Assembly (NCBI RefSeq): GCF_964246085.1
Contig: NZ_CAXTPD010000007.1
Reading direction: 5' to 3' (one strand)
DNA: 64,000 nt
Origin: Brotaphodocola sp003480315
GTDB lineage: Bacteria > Bacillota > Clostridia > Lachnospirales > Lachnospiraceae
A program made the translations under genes and the position numbers. The notes under the pieces were generated by a model, which saw nothing but the letters and a program-made list of their open reading frames with translations, was not told the origin of the DNA and did no database searches. Every line of letters starts with the position of its first letter. Within the stretch, counting starts at the first letter, position 1. Below, in pieces: positions 25,057-34,483 of the stretch.

Positions 25057-26175
25057 TTAGTTGCTTACTTTTCTCTGAAGTCCTACATTCATCACCACGC
25101 CGACTCCCAGATATACGCTCAGGAGTGAACTTACTCCATAGCTGATAAACGGAAGCGGAAGTCCGGTATTCGGCAGGATGCCTGTAGCTACAGCTATATT
25201 AGCAAAACTCTGAAATGCCAGCAGGGAAGCAAGACCTACACAGAGCAGGCTTCCCATCAGATCTTTTGCCCTGGCCGCCATAATGAGACATTCATAAACA
25301 GTCAGCGCGATCAGAAAGATTACGGCAATGCAGCCGATAAAGCCCAGTTCTTCCCCGATAACAGCAAAGATAAAGTCTGTCTGTTCCTCGGAAAGGAAGT
25401 TTCCGTTCTTTACAGATGCCAGAGTATTGTTATTGAGTCCTTTTCCCTGCAGCATGCCGGAGCCGATCGCCATAATAGAGTTATTCTGCTGGAGATTGGC
25501 CTCCGCATAGTTTGCTGGATCAATGAAGGCCATGATACGGCGCACCTGATAATCCTTCAGGAACGGTACCATGTTGTACTGGAGTAGATAGATAAACAAT
25601 GCCCCGCAGGGAACCACCACTGCCAGTGCCCCAAGGATCCACCGGTAGCTTAAGCCGGCCGTAAACAGCATACAGAGAAAGATTACCATAGTGACAAGAC
25701 TGGTGGACAGGTTTGGCTGTAAAAAGATCAGACCGAATGCGGCCAGAAACAAAAGTCCTGCAAAAAACAGGATCTTAAACTGATTGATCCGCTCCTGATA
25801 CCTGGAAAGATACCAGGAAAAAAAGATGATCAGTCCGATCTTCACAAACTCAGACGGCTGGATCTGACCAATGACCGGAAGCACCAGCCAGCGCCGTGCC
25901 ACACCTCTGCTCACGCCAAACACCAGTACAGCCAGAAGGAAGGCCAGGCTGGTGCCGTATATGAGCGGTGCAACAGAAACCACTTTGTGGTAATCTACAA
26001 GGGATAAAATAATGACTGCCGTAAGACCGACCAGAATGCCCACGATCTGTTTCAGGACCATGGAGATATCCTGGTTGGAGGCGCTCCGGATAATCAGAAC
26101 ACCGGTAATATTCAGCAGCAGCACATAAAGGAATAAACGGTAATTGTAATTTCTGAAGTTATAGTCTAAGAACAT
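25057..26175 (-). CDS. rodA: SEDS-family peptidoglycan glycosyltransferase RodA
   Basis: RodA polymerises lipid II into glycan strands together with a class B PBP. The 372-residue protein has about ten membrane segments and SEDS landmarks: IQPSEFVKIGLIIFFSWYLS after the third segment region, the PDFIFA-like QTDFIFAVIGEELGF loop, and NTGLPLPFISYGVSSLL near the C-terminus. I prefer RodA over FtsW because the gene sits in one operon with mreC, mreD and a PBP2. It overlaps the end of minE by 10 bases. Compared with Escherichia the operon order is different but matches that of many Clostridia. Confidence 0.92.
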   Translation of the reverse strand: MFLDYNFRNYNYRLFLYVLLLNITGVLIIRSASNQDISMVLKQIVGILVGLTAVIILSLVDYHKVVSVAPLIYGTSLAFLLAVLVFGVSRGVARRWLVLPVIGQIQPSEFVKIGLIIFFSWYLSRYQERINQFKILFFAGLLFLAAFGLIFLQPNLSTSLVTMVIFLCMLFTAGLSYRWILGALAVVVPCGALFIYLLQYNMVPFLKDYQVRRIMAFIDPANYAEANLQQNNSIMAIGSGMLQGKGLNNNTLASVKNGNFLSEEQTDFIFAVIGEELGFIGCIAVIFLIALTVYECLIMAARAKDLMGSLLCVGLASLLAFQSFANIAVATGILPNTGLPLPFISYGVSSLLSVYLGVGVVMNVGLQRKVSN

Positions 26176-26474
26176 TCTTCATTCCTCGTCATGTAACTGT
26201 CCAGATGGCTCTGTACAGTAGTAATTTGCCGGACCGGAAAGGCCGCCGTAATCAGAAAAGCCTGCTTACCGTCCTTTTCCGGGCGTATCAGCCGAAGCTC
26301 CACCGCGCCGGCATCGATCTGGGCATATCTGGATAAGACACGTACCAGATCATCCCGGATCATTCCGATGATGCCGGGATTTATTCCGGACTGGTCTGAT
26401 ACCAGAAGCAGCTTCAGTCTGGACCGGGCAATCTCACCGGAATTACTCTTTGCGGCTCTTCCAGGCACTTTCAT
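26166..26474 (-). CDS. minE: Cell division topological factor MinE
   Basis: MinE stimulates the ATPase of MinD and drives Min oscillation or gradients. The 102-residue protein has the anti-MinCD N-terminal part (AKSNSGEIARSRLKLLLVSDQ) and a C-terminal dimerisation domain with DDLVRVLSRYAQIDAGAVEL. I put the start at 26474 (MKVPGRAAK), eight bases after AGGAGG; a GTG three codons earlier would be too close to that site. The gene begins 12 bases after minD and overlaps rodA. MinE is present in Clostridia but absent from Bacillus, which uses DivIVA. Confidence 0.9.
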   Translation of the reverse strand: MKVPGRAAKSNSGEIARSRLKLLLVSDQSGINPGIIGMIRDDLVRVLSRYAQIDAGAVELRLIRPEKDGKQAFLITAAFPVRQITTVQSHLDSYMTRNEECS

Positions 26475-26486
26475 CCGCTCCACCTC

Positions 26487-27278
26487 CTACGCCCTCTTTA
26501 AAAAGCCGGAAATGCGGACCAGAATCCCTCTGTGAGGATCCAGATCCATAAACGGAACCGATTCCCCGGAAATCCTTCGACAGATATTTAAGAAAGCCTC
26601 CCCCGCCATGGATCCTGCAGCGACCAGCGGCTCTCCCTGATTGGCGGAGATGACAATGTCTTCTTCGTCCGGAACAGCGCCGATCACGGGGACGGCCAGA
26701 ATATCTGCCACATCATCTACAGACATCATATCCCCACGGCGGACCATATCCATGCGGATCCGGTTCACAATGAGGCGGATGTCTTCCATGCGTGCCGCTT
26801 CCAGAAGACCAATGATACGGTCTGCATCACGAATAGCGGATACCTCCGGAGTCGTGACAACCAGAGCCCGGTCTGCACCGGCTATGGCATTCTGAAAGCC
26901 CTGCTCGATCCCTGCCGGACAGTCCAGCAGGATATAGTCAAACTCTTCCCGCAAATCATCCACCAGCTTACGCATCTGTCCGGGGTTCACAGAGGACTTG
27001 TCCCGGGTCTGGGCTGAGGGCAGCAGGTAAAGGTTCGGGTATCTTTTGTCTCTTATCAGGGCCTGCTTCATACGGCAATTGCCTTCCACAACATCTACGA
27101 GATTGTAGATGATGCGGTTTTCCAACCCCATCACAACATCAAGATTTCGAAGACCAATGTCCGTATCGATCAGCACAACGCTGTATCCAAGGAGCGCCAG
27201 GCCTGTCCCGATGTTGGCAGTGGTGGTGGTTTTGCCGACCCCGCCTTTTCCAGAAGTAATTACCATGACTTCACTCAT
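26487..27278 (-). CDS. minD: Septum site-determining ATPase MinD
   Basis: MinD binds ATP and the membrane and recruits MinC to block division at the poles. The 263-residue protein has the deviant Walker A motif GKGGVGKTT at 10-18, with the signature Lys11, the switch regions VLIDTDIGLRNLD and YILLDCPAGIEQGF, and a C-terminal amphipathic helix (ILVRISGFLKRA) that serves as the membrane anchor. AGGAGG precedes the ATG. It lies between minC and minE in the min cluster inside the shape operon. Confidence 0.97.
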   Translation of the reverse strand: MSEVMVITSGKGGVGKTTTTANIGTGLALLGYSVVLIDTDIGLRNLDVVMGLENRIIYNLVDVVEGNCRMKQALIRDKRYPNLYLLPSAQTRDKSSVNPGQMRKLVDDLREEFDYILLDCPAGIEQGFQNAIAGADRALVVTTPEVSAIRDADRIIGLLEAARMEDIRLIVNRIRMDMVRRGDMMSVDDVADILAVPVIGAVPDEEDIVISANQGEPLVAAGSMAGEAFLNICRRISGESVPFMDLDPHRGILVRISGFLKRA

Positions 27279-27342
27279 AGAAACGCCTCCTGAAAAATAC
27301 TATCAAGTCTATTTTAACCTATAATCTGGAATTTTTCCAGTA

Positions 27343-28008
27343 TTAATTGAAATTTAACATATTTAAGAATGATTTTTTTATTACTTTCGTACAAATACTA
27401 CAATTTTCTACAGAAGCAACCATCGGACCCTTGCCCAGCTTGCGTCCCTTATCGCCATAATGGCAGGAAACATCTGCGATCCGGATCTGGAGAGGCGCCA
27501 TCTCCATGGCGGCTACTACGGCCTCCCGATTTCCGGCGACACCTGCATGGACAGAACCGCGCAGCTCTCCCAGTACGATGATGTTTCCCTTGGCTGTTAC
27601 CCGGGCGCCGTGACGGACATCCCCGATAATGACGATGCTGGCTTCCGATTCAATGGATTCTCCCCTGTGCAGATCTCCCCGGTAAAACTGGCCGGTCCGC
27701 TCGGAAAGCTCCATCAGTTTCTGGTTCAGTGCCTTCTCGCAGCGCTCTACCCGCTCTAAATCCTGATCCAGCAGACAGAGCACCTCAATTCCAGAGTTTT
27801 CCGTGATGGTATTGACGATCTGCATCTCCTGGGCCGCCGTCAGGGGCCTTCCCTGAAGCAGAAGCGCCATCTGGGCATTTCCCCAGAACCGGGCCGAATC
27901 CTTAAATTTTGCGGCAAGCTCCGCGATCAGATCCTCAAAGCTGCATTCCGGATCCAGGATGACCGTCATGCCTGCTTTGCTGCTTTTGATCACAATCCTG
28001 TTTTTCAT
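27343..28008 (-). CDS. minC: Septum site-determining inhibitor MinC
   Basis: MinC prevents FtsZ ring formation where MinD carries it. The 221-residue protein has an N-terminal FtsZ-binding domain (about 1-100) and a C-terminal right-handed beta helix with the DVRHGARVTAKGNIIVLGELRGSVHAG repeats and GNREAVVAAMEMAPLQIRI, both typical. I start it at 28008 (MKNRIVIKSSKAG). It follows the PBP2 gene by 60 bases and precedes minD by 64. A four-cysteine or metal feature is not seen. Confidence is high from fold motifs and context. Confidence 0.93.
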   Translation of the reverse strand: MKNRIVIKSSKAGMTVILDPECSFEDLIAELAAKFKDSARFWGNAQMALLLQGRPLTAAQEMQIVNTITENSGIEVLCLLDQDLERVERCEKALNQKLMELSERTGQFYRGDLHRGESIESEASIVIIGDVRHGARVTAKGNIIVLGELRGSVHAGVAGNREAVVAAMEMAPLQIRIADVSCHYGDKGRKLGKGPMVASVENCSICTKVIKKSFLNMLNFN

Positions 28009-28068
28009 GTTTTCACCCGCTCCCCTTTGTTGTCTCTGCGCTCCCGGCATTCCGGGAGCACAAGGTGA

Positions 28069-30951
28069 TCAGTCTCCGACCTTAACATTGGAAACCTCCA
28101 GGGCACCACTGCCCAGGATGGATTCCAGATCGGTATATCCGTAGTAAAAGCGGTAGACATTTTTTGCCACCATAGCCGCGTTTGATGAGGAATATCCGTA
28201 AGGGATATTAACTGTCACGCAGATCTCCGGGTTGGTATACGGTCCATAGGAAATAAAAAACGCATGGTTACCACGGGTTCTGGACTCCTGGGCCGTACCG
28301 GTCTTACCCGCGATCTCCACCTCCAGATCCTTAAAGATCTTGTTCACGGAGCCGTCTGTGATTACTGCCCGCATGCCCTGATGGACCGCATCCCATGTGG
28401 AGTCTGCAATATCCACATGACCGGTCGCCTCCGGTGTGAAATCCTGAATCAGATTTCCCTCCGAGTCCGTTATCTTATCAAGCAGGCTTAAGTCGAACAC
28501 CGTTCCGCTGTTGGCAATGGCTGCCACATAGCGGGAAAGCTGTACATTGGAGTAGGAGTTGGTTCCCTGACCCATTGCGGATCGTTCCGGGTCCTCTGTA
28601 GTCAGTTCCGGTGTCGTTTCCGGAATCTCAATGCCGGAGGGACGGTTGAGTCCAAACATGGATGCGTAGCGGCGGATCGTGTCCACACCCATATCGGTAG
28701 AATAGACCAGTGTGTCGCGATTCGTTGCCAGGCGGTGTGCCACCTCCGCAAAGAAGTAGTTGCAGGAATTCTGAAGACCTCCCACAACCGTCAGCGGGCC
28801 ATGGTGTCCCGGATAGATCCAGCACTTGATCGGAGGGTCTACTTCTTTATATTCACCGGTACAGTCAATGGTTTCATAAAGACCGATGACCTTTTCTTCC
28901 AGACCTGCAATGGCCGTGATCGGCTTGAAGGTGGAGCCCGGCGCTTTCTTGGCCTGGGTCGCATTGTTGTACAGCGGCAGGGACAGATCCTCCTGCAGCT
29001 GTCTCATATAAGCCGGATCCGCGCTTCCGGACAGGCGGTTATTGTCGTAGCTCGGATAAGTAACCAGTGCCCGCACCTCTCCGGTGTTGACATCCGTGAT
29101 CACAACTCCGCCGGTACACGGGTCAAGGGCCAGCTGAGCCGGTGTCAGCTCAATGTTCTGGATCTTACGGCGGATAAACTGGAAGGCGTATTCTTCGCCA
29201 TTGGCAGTCAAGAGCTGTACTTCATTTGCATCGTACGGAAGTACCCCCTGGGCGTAAAGTGCCAGGCAGAGCTGACGTCCGGTGACAACCTGGTCATTGA
29301 TCAGATAACGGTAAATACGCTTGGTGAATTTTGCGTCATCCTTCAGATGCTCCAGCACGTAGTCCACCAGAACCTGGTAGATATCGTCGGCACTGGAATA
29401 CTTGTTGGTGACGTTCAGCTTTGTGGTATCGATCCAGCTTTCCGAAATACCGGCGTAAATATAATCACGCAGACTGATCTCGTCATTCTTCCACGCCTGA
29501 TAGCTCTCGCTGTTCTGGTCGATCCGGTCTTTCTGGACAATCCCGATCGTTGAATCTGACAGCCAGTTATAGATGTAGGCCATGTATGCCATCATATCCT
29601 GGGGAAGATCTTTCATCATGGTCGGATGATCGCTCATGAGCTCATAGCGCAGACGTTCCAGGATCTGTTCTCTCGACGAGGTATAAATGGACTGTATCTG
29701 GCGCTCAATGTTTGTGGCATCCTCCGAAGCCATGTGGCTTAAGGAAAGGACATTGTTGTTGATGAGCTGGTAATAGGCATCCTTCACCGGAATGCTGATC
29801 TTGGAAGAATCCGTGATGGCAGAGGTGTCGACATCCTGGTTGACCAGCGCCTTGGAAACGATACCGGCCAGCTGCTGCTCGATCAGATGGTAAATACCGA
29901 TCTGCAGGTCGCGGTCAATGGTCAGATAAATGTCATTGCCGGTCGAGGCCTGTGTCTCGGAAAGCACCTGCATGACATTTCCCACATTGTTGACCACCAG
30001 ATTCTTGTAGCCCTTGTGGCCCTGAAGCTCGAGCTCCATCGAAGCTTCAATGCCGGTCCGGCCGACAATATCGCTGAGTTCATACTCCTGATTTGTCTTT
30101 TTCAGTTCCTCCAGCTGATCCTCCTGTACCTTGCCGGTATAGCCGATGATCGGCGCAAAGTACACTGCGTCATTGTAACGGCGGATGGTAGTTTCTGCCA
30201 CCTCCACGCCCTTCAGTTCTGCTGTGTGCTCCATCAGATCTGCCACTGTTTCATCATCTACCCGGTCACAGATAGTAGTTGCCTCATATTTTTTATATGC
30301 GACAAGAGACATCGTATACCTGATATTGACAAGCTGTATCAGCTCTGCGTCAGAAAGGATCAGGGGATTGCCCTTTTCATCCTTCATCTTGTCAAGACCG
30401 TAGGCAGACTCTTTCTTCTCGATCAGCTCTTTGGCCGTCACCGCGGTCGGGTATTTTCCCTTTTCATCATCGAGCTCATCCACGGACCTGCGTCCGTAAA
30501 AATCACGCAGGAATCGTTTTCTGGCCGCCTCGGACGAGGATGTGTAAACCATCTCCCCATCTTCATTTAATGCAATCTCCAGTTTGCCCTGAGCCTGATA
30601 GCCATGCTTGTTTAAGATCTGCACCAGCTTTAAGAGCATGCCATTCATACCTGCGCTTTTGGGATAATCTCCGGTGTCCTGCACCGTCACCGCGTAGGCC
30701 AGCTCGTTGTAGGCCAGAAGCTTCCCGTTGCGGTCATAAATATTGCCGCGGGTACCAGGCGTTGTGACTGTTTTTTCGATCATCTGCACGTAATCTTCCA
30801 GGTAAGATTCTCCGTTTATGATCTGAAGATCAAACAGCTTGGCCGCCAGCACCAGAAACATGCCGGTAAACACCAGAGCCAGAGCAAAAATACGGGAGCT
30901 TAACACCCGTTTTAAAAAATCACATAATTTATGAAAGAAATCTTTCAGCAC
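28069..30951 (-). CDS. mrdA: Penicillin-binding protein 2 (class B transpeptidase) with large insertion
   Basis: A class B PBP that crosslinks wall peptides together with RodA. The 960-residue protein starts with GTG behind AGGAG. It has a short cytoplasmic tail, one transmembrane helix (about 20-42), the dimerisation domain starting TPGTRGNIYDRNG, and the transpeptidase domain with Ser673-x-x-Lys676 (STFK), Ser729-Cys-Asn731 (SCN) and Lys883-Thr-Gly (KTG). It is far longer than the 600-700 residues of model PBP2s, because about 230-240 extra residues, mostly helical and polar, lie between TIDRDLQ (near 350) and the GGVVITDVNTGEV segment (near 615). It sits between mreD and minC. Confidence 0.95.
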   Translation of the reverse strand: MLKDFFHKLCDFLKRVLSSRIFALALVFTGMFLVLAAKLFDLQIINGESYLEDYVQMIEKTVTTPGTRGNIYDRNGKLLAYNELAYAVTVQDTGDYPKSAGMNGMLLKLVQILNKHGYQAQGKLEIALNEDGEMVYTSSSEAARKRFLRDFYGRRSVDELDDEKGKYPTAVTAKELIEKKESAYGLDKMKDEKGNPLILSDAELIQLVNIRYTMSLVAYKKYEATTICDRVDDETVADLMEHTAELKGVEVAETTIRRYNDAVYFAPIIGYTGKVQEDQLEELKKTNQEYELSDIVGRTGIEASMELELQGHKGYKNLVVNNVGNVMQVLSETQASTGNDIYLTIDRDLQIGIYHLIEQQLAGIVSKALVNQDVDTSAITDSSKISIPVKDAYYQLINNNVLSLSHMASEDATNIERQIQSIYTSSREQILERLRYELMSDHPTMMKDLPQDMMAYMAYIYNWLSDSTIGIVQKDRIDQNSESYQAWKNDEISLRDYIYAGISESWIDTTKLNVTNKYSSADDIYQVLVDYVLEHLKDDAKFTKRIYRYLINDQVVTGRQLCLALYAQGVLPYDANEVQLLTANGEEYAFQFIRRKIQNIELTPAQLALDPCTGGVVITDVNTGEVRALVTYPSYDNNRLSGSADPAYMRQLQEDLSLPLYNNATQAKKAPGSTFKPITAIAGLEEKVIGLYETIDCTGEYKEVDPPIKCWIYPGHHGPLTVVGGLQNSCNYFFAEVAHRLATNRDTLVYSTDMGVDTIRRYASMFGLNRPSGIEIPETTPELTTEDPERSAMGQGTNSYSNVQLSRYVAAIANSGTVFDLSLLDKITDSEGNLIQDFTPEATGHVDIADSTWDAVHQGMRAVITDGSVNKIFKDLEVEIAGKTGTAQESRTRGNHAFFISYGPYTNPEICVTVNIPYGYSSSNAAMVAKNVYRFYYGYTDLESILGSGALEVSNVKVGD

Positions 30952-30981
30952 GCTTGTGTCACTCCTATTTGTATCTCTTGT

Positions 30982-31497
30982 TTAGTATTCGCGTTCCCGG
31001 CGGTTATCCATCTCGTCCAGTCTGCGATTGGCTGACAGAAAGAAGCGGTAGATCAGCAGGGTCGTCACCACCGTAAAAATCAGCTCCGGAATGATGATCT
31101 CCCTTGCGTAATAAAGGAAATCCAGCCGGTTCCGGATCAGAAAACGGAACACATAAATATACAGGTTATAGATCAGCTCGTTGACCAGGCTCATGACCAG
31201 CGGCAGGTTGATATAGTCCTCATAGTAGTACTGGGTGCAGATGCCGTTGAAATAGCCGATGTTGATAAACAGCAGCGTATAAAAGCCAAAAGGACCGCTG
31301 TAGAACAGATCCAGTAAAATTCCCGCAAACAGGCCATATAGCAGCCCGGCTTTCTTTCCGTAAATAAATCCGAAGGAAAAGGTCAGGATCAGAAGCAGGT
31401 TCGGCGTTGCGGTAAGAAACGGGATCAGCGGAAATACACAGTTCTGTACCGTAAAAGCCAGGATCATCAGCACCACATTTAATAAGATCCGTTTCAT
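30982..31497 (-). CDS. mreD: Rod shape-determining protein MreD
   Basis: MreD is a membrane part of the wall elongation complex. The 171-residue protein has five to six hydrophobic segments, with the IPFLTATPNLLLILTFSFGFIYG stretch and the PFGFYTLLF motif usual in MreD. The ATG overlaps the mreC stop codon (ATGA), so the two are translationally coupled. It lies 30 bases before the PBP2 gene. Sequence conservation in this family is low, so context carries much of the weight. Confidence 0.9.
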   Translation of the reverse strand: MKRILLNVVLMILAFTVQNCVFPLIPFLTATPNLLLILTFSFGFIYGKKAGLLYGLFAGILLDLFYSGPFGFYTLLFINIGYFNGICTQYYYEDYINLPLVMSLVNELIYNLYIYVFRFLIRNRLDFLYYAREIIIPELIFTVVTTLLIYRFFLSANRRLDEMDNRREREY

Positions 31498-32369
31498 GAG
31501 CCAGTCTGTGCCCCCTCTGTTTTTTCTGTGTCATCCTGCTGCGGTTCTTCTTTGGGTGTCGTGATGACCAGAACCTCCTGCAGGCTGTCAAACTGGGCAG
31601 CCGGGATCAGGTAACCGGATTTGGTCAGACGGTTCTGGTCGGTGGTCATATCCGCAGCATAGCCGATCAGAATGCCAGGCAGGAACTTGGAACTGATATT
31701 GGAGGTCACGATCCGGTCTCCGTCTTTAAAATCCGCATCCTGCGCGACATTGCTGATCCGAAGGCGTCCTTCCTCAAAAAGCGTCAGATCGCCGGCAACA
31801 ATGCAGGTATTGCCGGACTGCTGGGCCATTCCGCTGACACGGCTCACATCATCGATAATGGAACGTACCGTGGCGTAATGGGCTCCAACATCCGTGACAA
31901 TTCCCACGAGGCCTCCCCCTGCGATCACATTGGCATCCACGAGAACACCATCCGCAGAGCCCTTGTTGATCCGGAATACCTGGAACCAGTCACCGGAGTC
32001 TTTTGCAATGACCCGGGCACCGATCTTCTGATACTGCATATAATCCTGGTCCAGATCATAAAGCTCCCGCAGGCGCTGCAGTTCGAACTGTTCCGACTGA
32101 AGACGGCTGTTCTCCTCCACCAGGGCATCGATGCGCTCCTGAAGAGCCTGTTTTTCTGCCATGGCACTGTGCAAAGTACTGTAATTGCTGATGCCGTTGT
32201 AGAGGGAGGTTCCCACCCGGTTCACCCCCGACTGGATCGGGTTTAACACATAACCCACACCGCTTCTCAGCGGATTTAAGAAACCATCCTTAAAGGATGT
32301 AATGCCGATCAGCAGAATGCAGAAAACCGACAATCCGATCAGAATGTATTTGCTGCGTTTTGATTCCAT
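31494..32369 (-). CDS. mreC: Rod shape-determining protein MreC
   Basis: MreC forms an extracytoplasmic scaffold that activates PBP2. The 291-residue protein has one N-terminal transmembrane helix (about 8-25), a coiled coil (about 68-105, rich in Gln, Glu, Leu), and a double beta-barrel with VIAKDSGDWFQVFRINKGSADGV and GGLVGIVTDVGAHYATVRSIID. A polar tail after about 270 is not conserved. It begins three bases after radC, where mreB would normally lie between the two, and is coupled to mreD. Confidence 0.95.
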   Translation of the reverse strand: MESKRSKYILIGLSVFCILLIGITSFKDGFLNPLRSGVGYVLNPIQSGVNRVGTSLYNGISNYSTLHSAMAEKQALQERIDALVEENSRLQSEQFELQRLRELYDLDQDYMQYQKIGARVIAKDSGDWFQVFRINKGSADGVLVDANVIAGGGLVGIVTDVGAHYATVRSIIDDVSRVSGMAQQSGNTCIVAGDLTLFEEGRLRISNVAQDADFKDGDRIVTSNISSKFLPGILIGYAADMTTDQNRLTKSGYLIPAAQFDSLQEVLVITTPKEEPQQDDTEKTEGAQTGS

Positions 32370-32372
32370 CTG

Positions 32373-33065
32373 TTATAATCCCCGTTCTTTCATGCTGACA
32401 TAAGTGCCGTCACCTATGATAATATGATCCAGCACCGGGATGCCGATCATCCTGCCGGCTTCCTCCACCCGCCTGGTAAGGAGAATATCCTCCCTGCTTG
32501 GCTGCGGGTCGCCGCTGGGATGATTGTGCACCAGGATCAGGCTTACTGCCTGAAATCTCAGTGCCTGGATAAAGATTTCCCTCGGTGTGGCAAGAGACGC
32601 GTTCACCGTTCCTTTGGTGAGCGTCACGTCCCCGATCATATTCTGTTTTGTATTAAAAAGCATCATGTGGAACTCTTCCTGTTCCTTATGACGCAGATCT
32701 TCCTGATAGTATTCTGCCACCTGGGCCGGCTCGTTAAAACGCACCGGACTCCTTATGGCCTTCCGTTTCCAGATGCGCCTGGAAAGCTCTCCGATACACT
32801 GAAGCTGGATGGCCTTCACCTGTCCGATGCCTTTGACACTCATAAGCTCCGGCAGGGACAAATGTAAAAGTCCCAGAATTCCTTCTCCGGGACCTCCAAG
32901 CTCCAGGATCCGGCCGGCCAGTTCCAGTACGCTCTCCTGCGTGCTTCCGGTCCGGAGGATCACAGCGAGAAGCTGTGCGTCACTCAAATATTCCGGACCG
33001 GACTTTACGCAGCGTTCATATGGCCGCTCCTCATGGGGCAGTTCTTTCATCTTTGTGTGTTTCAT
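32373..33065 (-). CDS. radC: RadC-family JAB-domain protein
   Basis: A 230-residue protein with an N-terminal helix-hairpin-helix part (MSVKGIGQVKAIQL at about 75-88) and a C-terminal JAMM metalloprotease-like domain with HNHPSGDP at 180-187. In spite of the name, a role in DNA repair is not established, and the true activity of the family is open. GGAGG precedes the ATG. It is the first gene of the mreC-mreD-PBP2-min-rodA operon, a very common linkage in Firmicutes. Confidence 0.95.
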   Translation of the reverse strand: MKHTKMKELPHEERPYERCVKSGPEYLSDAQLLAVILRTGSTQESVLELAGRILELGGPGEGILGLLHLSLPELMSVKGIGQVKAIQLQCIGELSRRIWKRKAIRSPVRFNEPAQVAEYYQEDLRHKEQEEFHMMLFNTKQNMIGDVTLTKGTVNASLATPREIFIQALRFQAVSLILVHNHPSGDPQPSREDILLTRRVEEAGRMIGIPVLDHIIIGDGTYVSMKERGL

Positions 33066-33202
33066 GATTCACCCTCCATTCCCTCTCCAAGTACGAAGCG
33101 AAAGGAAAACCACAGATATAGTTAGTTTACCACAAATCAAATATCGTGTATACAAAAAATGGAAAACTTTAGAAATGGTTAATAATTTTTTCGCTGCACG
33201 GA

Positions 33203-34483
33203 CTACAGGGCCACAATGCCTGCGTCCACCATTTTCTGCAGTGACATTAAAATGCCAAGCTTTGCGTGATACCAGGTCAGACCGCCCTGGAAATACACAG
33301 CGTACGGCGGCTTGATCGGGCCATCGGCACTCAGCTCAATGGAAGAGCCCTGTACAAAGGCGCCTGCTGCCATGATGACCGGCGCGTCGTAGCCAGGCAT
33401 ATCCCAGGGCTCCGGAGAAACAAAGCTGTCTACCGGCGCTGCTGCCTGAATGCCCTTGCAAAATGCGATCATGCCTTCCGGCGTTCCCAGCGTCACTGCC
33501 TGGATGATGTCATGACGGGACTCGGTGCTGTCTGGAACCACTGCAAAACCCAGCTTTTCATAAACATTAGCTGCAAAAATCGCACCCTTCAGTGCTCCTG
33601 CCACAACCGTCGGAGACATGAACAGCCCCTGATAGAAGGACTGGTTCAGTCCCAGGCTTGCACCCACCTCTTTTCCGAGTCCCGGCGCGCTTAACCGGTA
33701 GGAGGCCTGCTCCACACAGGATTTCCTGCCCACAATGTAACCGCCGATCGGTGCCAGGCCGCCGCCAGGGTTCTTAATTAAGGAGCCAACGATCATGTCA
33801 GCGCCTACATCCGTCGGCTCAATGCGCTCTACGAATTCGCCATAGCAGTTGTCTACCATGCAGATCACATCCGGCTTTACGCTCTTACAGAATGCGATCA
33901 GTTCACCGATCTGGGTCACGGAGAAGGTTGGACGGGTTGCATAGCCCTTGGAGCGCTGAATGGTAATCAGCTTTGTCTTCTCGTTGATGGCTTTGCGGAT
34001 ATTCTCATAATCAAAGCTTCCATCTTCTAACAGATCCACCTGACGGTAGATGACACCGTACTCTTTCAGGGAACCGGCAGACTCACGGATGCCGATAACC
34101 TCTTCGAGGGTATCATACGGTTTTCCAACCGGCGAGAGCAGCTCATCGCCCGGACGCAGATTGCTGGATAATGCCACATGAAGGGCGTGGGTGCCGGAGA
34201 TCAGCTGCGGGCGGACCAGGGCATCCTCACCGTGAAAGGCTTTTGCATATACCTCTTCCAGAGTGTCACGGCCCAGATCATTGTAGCCATATCCGGTGGT
34301 TGCAGCAAAATGAATGTCACTGACACGGGCCTCCTGCATGGCCTTCAGCACCTTCATCTGGTTATATTCCGCATTCTCGTCAATCGCCTCAAAACGTTCC
34401 TTTAAGCTTTCTTCTATTTCTGTTCCGAATTTCAGGACCTTTTCACTGATCCCAAGTCCCTCGTACATCTCATTCAATTCCAT
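33203..34483 (-). CDS. Methionine gamma-lyase-like PLP protein (aluminium resistance family, YnbB-like)
   Basis: A 426-residue fold-type I PLP enzyme of the family first labelled aluminium resistance protein. The PLP lysine is Lys237 in GSLIKNPGGG, the Asp that contacts the ring nitrogen is in CMVDNCYGEF (Asp211), and SGTHA at 97-101 lies at the cofactor phosphate. Family members are thought to act on sulphur amino acids, but the substrate is unsure. The start at 34483 (MELNEMYEGL) has GGAGG upstream and overlaps the end of miaA by 14 bases. In Bacillus subtilis the homologue ynbB also lies downstream of the mutS-mutL-miaA region. Confidence 0.88.
   Translation of the reverse strand: MELNEMYEGLGISEKVLKFGTEIEESLKERFEAIDENAEYNQMKVLKAMQEARVSDIHFAATTGYGYNDLGRDTLEEVYAKAFHGEDALVRPQLISGTHALHVALSSNLRPGDELLSPVGKPYDTLEEVIGIRESAGSLKEYGVIYRQVDLLEDGSFDYENIRKAINEKTKLITIQRSKGYATRPTFSVTQIGELIAFCKSVKPDVICMVDNCYGEFVERIEPTDVGADMIVGSLIKNPGGGLAPIGGYIVGRKSCVEQASYRLSAPGLGKEVGASLGLNQSFYQGLFMSPTVVAGALKGAIFAANVYEKLGFAVVPDSTESRHDIIQAVTLGTPEGMIAFCKGIQAAAPVDSFVSPEPWDMPGYDAPVIMAAGAFVQGSSIELSADGPIKPPYAVYFQGGLTWYHAKLGILMSLQKMVDAGIVAL

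Noticed and set aside
33066..33202. Remnant of mreB upstream of radC
   Set aside because: Only 137 bases with stops in all frames and no actin-like motif.
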